DNA from: Azospirillum canadense
Lineage (GTDB): Bacteria; Pseudomonadota; Alphaproteobacteria; Azospirillales; Azospirillaceae
Direction of reading: 5' to 3'
Assembly: GCF_025961225.1 (NCBI RefSeq)
Contig: NZ_JAOQNG010000005.1
Location: forward strand, 124,001-188,000
DNA: 64,000 bases
Shown here: positions 61,139 through 64,000 of the stretch, one piece after another
How positions within the stretch are numbered: the first letter of the stretch is position 1
Layout: every line of letters starts with the position of its first letter
Made by a program: the position numbers and the translations under genes
Notes under the pieces: generated by a model
What the model saw: only the letters and a program-made list of their open reading frames with translations
The model's database searches: none
What the model was told of the DNA's origin: nothing

Positions 61139-62059
61139 ATGGGCACCCTTTTGGTGAGGCGCCTTGCCGCGCTCGTTCCCGTGATCCTCGGCGTATCGGT
61201 CGCCGTCTTCCTGATGCTGCACGCCGTACCAGGCGACCCGGCGCAGATCATCGCCGGCCAGGAGGCCTCCGTGGAGGATGTGGCGCAGGTCCGCCACTCG
61301 TTCGGTCTCGACCAGCCCCTCGCGGTGCAGTACGCGCGGTTCCTGTCGCGGGCAGTCGTGGGTGATTTTGGGACCTCTTTTCGGACCAAGCGCCCGGTGA
61401 TCGACGAGATCGGCGATCGATACGGGTACACGCTGCTTCTCGGGGCGGCGGCCATCGCGTTCGCGGTTGCTGTCGGCATTCTGGTCGGCGTGGTCGCCGC
61501 CGTTTTCAAGCACAGTTGGGTGGACAACGTCTGCCTACTGGTATCGTTGGTGGGTGTCTCTGTGCCCAATTTCTTCCTCGGCCTGCTGCTCATGCTCGGC
61601 TTTTCCGTGTGGCTTCAGCTGTTCCCGCTGACTGGGGCCGACACGGCATGGCACGTCGTGCTCCCGGCGGTCACGCTGGGCTTGCCGAGCGCCGCGGTGA
61701 TCGCCCGCATCATGCGGTCGAGCCTGATCGAGATTCTGGGTAACGACTATATCCGCACCGCTCGCGCCAAGGGCCTTCCGGAATGGCTTGTGGTAGGCCG
61801 GCACGCGCTACGCAACGCCCTGATGCCCGTGGTCACTGTCGTCGGCTTGCAGATGGGGTACCTGCTGGGCGGTGCTGTCATTGTCGAGACGGTCTTCGCC
61901 TGGCCAGGTCTCGGCCGCCTTACAGTCCAGGCCATCGCGGCTCGGGACTTCCCGGTCGTGCAGGCAGCGGTGCTCGTCCTGGCGGCAACGTTCGTCCTGG
62001 TCAACCTGCTGACCGATCTTGTCTACAGCATTCTCGATCCGCGAGTGACGCTGTCATGA
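61139..62059 (+). CDS. ABC importer permease (DppB-like)
   Basis: A 306-residue inner-membrane protein with about six transmembrane segments. N-terminal RRLAALVPVILGVSVAVFLM and HAVPGDPAQ are typical; the ATPase-contact loop is DYIRTARAKGLPEWLVVGRH near residue 205, and ETVFAWPGLGRL near 255. The ATG at 61139 follows GGGGGAA; the last bases overlap the next gene. It forms the channel with the DppC-like protein. Confidence 0.94.
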   Translation: MGTLLVRRLAALVPVILGVSVAVFLMLHAVPGDPAQIIAGQEASVEDVAQVRHSFGLDQPLAVQYARFLSRAVVGDFGTSFRTKRPVIDEIGDRYGYTLLLGAAAIAFAVAVGILVGVVAAVFKHSWVDNVCLLVSLVGVSVPNFFLGLLLMLGFSVWLQLFPLTGADTAWHVVLPAVTLGLPSAAVIARIMRSSLIEILGNDYIRTARAKGLPEWLVVGRHALRNALMPVVTVVGLQMGYLLGGAVIVETVFAWPGLGRLTVQAIAARDFPVVQAAVLVLAATFVLVNLLTDLVYSILDPRVTLS

Positions 62060-62976
62060 ACGATATTCCCTCCTTTACGGCCGCGGCTCACGTGGTTGCG
62101 GGTGCCAACGCGGCCGAAGGCACTGCGCGCCGCAACGGCTTGGCCATTTTCTGGCGGCAGTTTCGCCGTTCGCAACTGGCGCTTCCAGGCGGGCTGCTCG
62201 TGCTCGCCTTTGTGCTGGTCGCCTGCTTCGCGCCGCTCATCGCCACTCACGACCCGCTGAAGAACGACCTCGCGCGGACGCTGATGCCGCCCGGCGCGGA
62301 GAACTGGTTCGGCACCGACGAATTGGGGCGGGACGTGTTATCGCGGGTGGTCTACGGTGCGCGGTTGTCCCTCAGCGAGGGGCTAGTGGCCGTGTTGCTG
62401 GCGCTGGCGGCCGGGGTGCCGATCGGGGTCGTCGCGGGCTACGTCGGGGGCCGTACCGACATGATCATCATGCGCCTGATTGACGTGCTGATGGCCTTCC
62501 CAGGCGTCCTCCTCGCGATCGCCATCATCAGTGTGCTGGGCCCGAGCCTCTTCAATGTGATACTGGCCGTCGCGCTCTACACCATTCCGATTTTCGCGCG
62601 GCTGGCGCGCGGGGCGACCCTGTCGGTTAAGGAGGAGCCCTACATCGAGGCCTGCCGCGCGCTCGGCGTACCGCACCTGCGCACGCTGTGGCGGCACGTC
62701 CTGCCCAACATAGCGGCGCCGATCCTGGTCATCGCCGCGCTGCGCGTGGCGATCTCCATCCTGACCGCGTCGAGCCTCAGCTTTCTCGGGCTGGGCGCGC
62801 AGCCGCCGAGCCCGGAATGGGGCGCCATGCTGGCCAGTGGCCGGAACTACATCCTGATCGCGCCTCATCTGGTCATCTTTCCTGGCCTGGCGATCGTGCT
62901 GCTCGTTTTCGGCCTGAACCTGTTCCAGGACGGCCTGCGGATCGCGTTGGACCCCAAAACCACCGACCTCCGGTGA
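62056..62976 (+). CDS. ABC importer permease (DppC-like)
   Basis: A 306-residue inner-membrane protein with about six transmembrane segments and the usual N-terminal cytoplasmic extension before TM1 (about 48-70). Motifs: NWFGTDELGRDVLSRVVYGA near 92, contact loop EPYIEACRALGVPHLRTLWR near 195, and SFLGLGAQPPSPEWGAML near 245. The ATG overlaps the DppB-like stop (ATGA). It completes the importer. The amidase gene starts 45 bases later. Confidence 0.94.
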   Translation: MNDIPSFTAAAHVVAGANAAEGTARRNGLAIFWRQFRRSQLALPGGLLVLAFVLVACFAPLIATHDPLKNDLARTLMPPGAENWFGTDELGRDVLSRVVYGARLSLSEGLVAVLLALAAGVPIGVVAGYVGGRTDMIIMRLIDVLMAFPGVLLAIAIISVLGPSLFNVILAVALYTIPIFARLARGATLSVKEEPYIEACRALGVPHLRTLWRHVLPNIAAPILVIAALRVAISILTASSLSFLGLGAQPPSPEWGAMLASGRNYILIAPHLVIFPGLAIVLLVFGLNLFQDGLRIALDPKTTDLR

Positions 62977-63021
62977 GCGGCGCGCACCGCCGCTGCCCCT
63001 TTTCTCGGGAGCCCCCCAACC

Positions 63022-64000
63022 ATGACCGATGCCTGTGAACTGTCCGCCGTGGATGCGCGCCGCCTGATCGGCGAGAAGCGACTGTCTCCAGTGGAACTGC
63101 TGGACTCCTGCATCGCCCAGATCGAGCGCGTGAACCCCGCGGTCAATGCGGTGGTGACCACAGCCTTTGATCGTGCCCGGATGGAGGCGCGGGCCGCCGA
63201 GGCGGCCGTGATGCGTGGCGACCCGCTGCCGCCGTTGCACGGTCTGCCCGTCGCCATCAAGGACACGCACATCACGGCCGGCGTGCGGACCACCTACGGC
63301 TCACCCCACTACAAGGACAACGTGCCGGAGCGCGACGATCATGTGGTGGAGTCGATCCGCGCGGCTGGCGGCATCGTGCATGCGAAGACCAACGTGCCGG
63401 AACTGGGCATCGGCGGGAACACGGTCAACCGACTGTTCGGCGCCACGGGCAACCCGTTCGGCCTCGAGCGCACCTGTGGCGGCTCGTCTGGCGGCTCGGC
63501 CGCGGCACTGGCTGCGAACATGGCCCCGCTCGCTTCCGGGTCTGACACCGGCGGCAGCCTGCGGCTGCCCGCCTGCTTCTGCGGCGTGGTCGCACACCGC
63601 CCGAGCGCTGGGGTCGTCGCGCACGGCGGACGGGCGCTTGCCCAGTCCTATTACAACACGCAGGGCCCCATGGCGCGCACCGCCGGCGACGCGGCGCTGT
63701 TGCTGGCGGCGATGGCGCGGCGGTCGCGCCGTGACCCCATGGCGTACCCGCTCGACCCGGACCAGTTCCTCCAGCTGGACGAGATCGATCTAAGCGGCCT
63801 GCGGGTGGCCGTCTCACCGGACCTCGGCGGCGTCCCGGTGTCCGACGTGGTCCGGCGCACCTTTGCCGAACGGGTCGAGCGCTTCCAGGGTGCGTTCAAG
63901 GTGTGCGAATGGCGCAGCCCCGCGTTCGCCGACGCTATGGACGTGTTTTGGAAGCTGCGCTCCATTGTTTTCATCGCACAGTATTACAGGGAGATCGATG
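63022..64000 (+). CDS. amidase-signature-family hydrolase, 3' end beyond window
   Basis: About 326 residues are visible of a protein usually 450-500 long; the frame is open at the window edge. The Ser-cisSer-Lys triad is present: lysine in LPVAIKDTH near residue 77, cis-serine and nucleophile in TCGGSSGGSAAAL and GSDTGGSLRLP (about 152-177). It hydrolyses an amide to acid and ammonia in the cytoplasm. Co-direction with and closeness to the importer operon suggest it acts on the imported compound. A GatA role is unlikely, because no gatB/gatC are near. Confidence 0.9.
   Translation, partial: MTDACELSAVDARRLIGEKRLSPVELLDSCIAQIERVNPAVNAVVTTAFDRARMEARAAEAAVMRGDPLPPLHGLPVAIKDTHITAGVRTTYGSPHYKDNVPERDDHVVESIRAAGGIVHAKTNVPELGIGGNTVNRLFGATGNPFGLERTCGGSSGGSAAALAANMAPLASGSDTGGSLRLPACFCGVVAHRPSAGVVAHGGRALAQSYYNTQGPMARTAGDAALLLAAMARRSRRDPMAYPLDPDQFLQLDEIDLSGLRVAVSPDLGGVPVSDVVRRTFAERVERFQGAFKVCEWRSPAFADAMDVFWKLRSIVFIAQYYREID

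Noticed and set aside
62383..63270. 295-codon minus-strand frame opposite dppC and the amidase gene
   Set aside because: Antisense to two well-supported genes; composition (Asp/Arg/His/Gln-rich) is typical of shadow frames.

Overview
The window is GC-rich and alphaproteobacterial in character, most like Azospirillum or a relative in the Rhodospirillales. This rests on gene content (three methyl-accepting chemotaxis proteins, a fused ~1160-residue indolepyruvate ferredoxin oxidoreductase, many IS630/IS3 remnants) and strong third-position GC. No replication, rRNA or tRNA genes were seen, so chromosome, chromid and plasmid cannot be told apart.

Layout. 1-2531: biotin and pantothenate genes bioF (cut by the window edge), panD and panB, all on the minus strand. 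2532-6458: an eroded, locally AT-richer stretch with an IS630 fragment, two very small ORFs and chemoreceptor 1. 6658-10056: a tight operon of SDR, acyl-CoA dehydrogenase, APH-type phosphotransferase and a DUF6285-like protein, with a perfect 21-bp hairpin after the SDR. 10057-13679: a truncated CHASE3-chemoreceptor copy between 84-bp direct repeats, then chemoreceptor 2. 14472-20586: an orphan MenD-like ThDP enzyme with altered pocket motifs, a dead IS5 transposase, an EAL phosphodiesterase, glutaminase and a truncated IS110. 20930-27514: M20 amidohydrolase and MFS transporter divergent from a LysR gene, then a second LysR gene divergent from a metallo-beta-lactamase-fold hydrolase and an alpha/beta hydrolase. 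27613-33075: IS6 fragment, TetR regulator divergent from an NAD-dependent reductase, a degenerate receiver and CHASE3 chemoreceptor 3.

33196-42728 carries nested insertion sequences around two metabolic genes, the fused 2-oxoacid:ferredoxin oxidoreductase and threonine dehydratase. One IS3-family element sits inside an IS630-family element with a clean 4-bp target duplication.

42820-64000 is a metabolic island: a candidate small RNA with its own promoter and terminator, leuD-leuC, two GntR/FCD regulators, an SDR, a Fe3+-type ABC importer, an operon of RraA-family protein, D-2-hydroxyacid dehydrogenase and isopropylmalate-dehydrogenase-like enzyme, a 3-hydroxyacyl-CoA dehydrogenase, a complete peptide/nickel-type ABC importer and an amidase (cut by the window end). 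Five promoter-like regions from 35053 to 57482 have related ACGTAT-type sites in or beside the -10/-35 spacer. I infer one co-regulated set, possibly under the GntR proteins encoded in its middle. The enzymes could converge on short 2-oxo acids such as 2-oxobutyrate, but the substrate cannot be read from the sequence.

Starts were chosen from ribosome-binding sites, overlaps and family N-termini. Where they differ from the longest reading frame, the reason is given.
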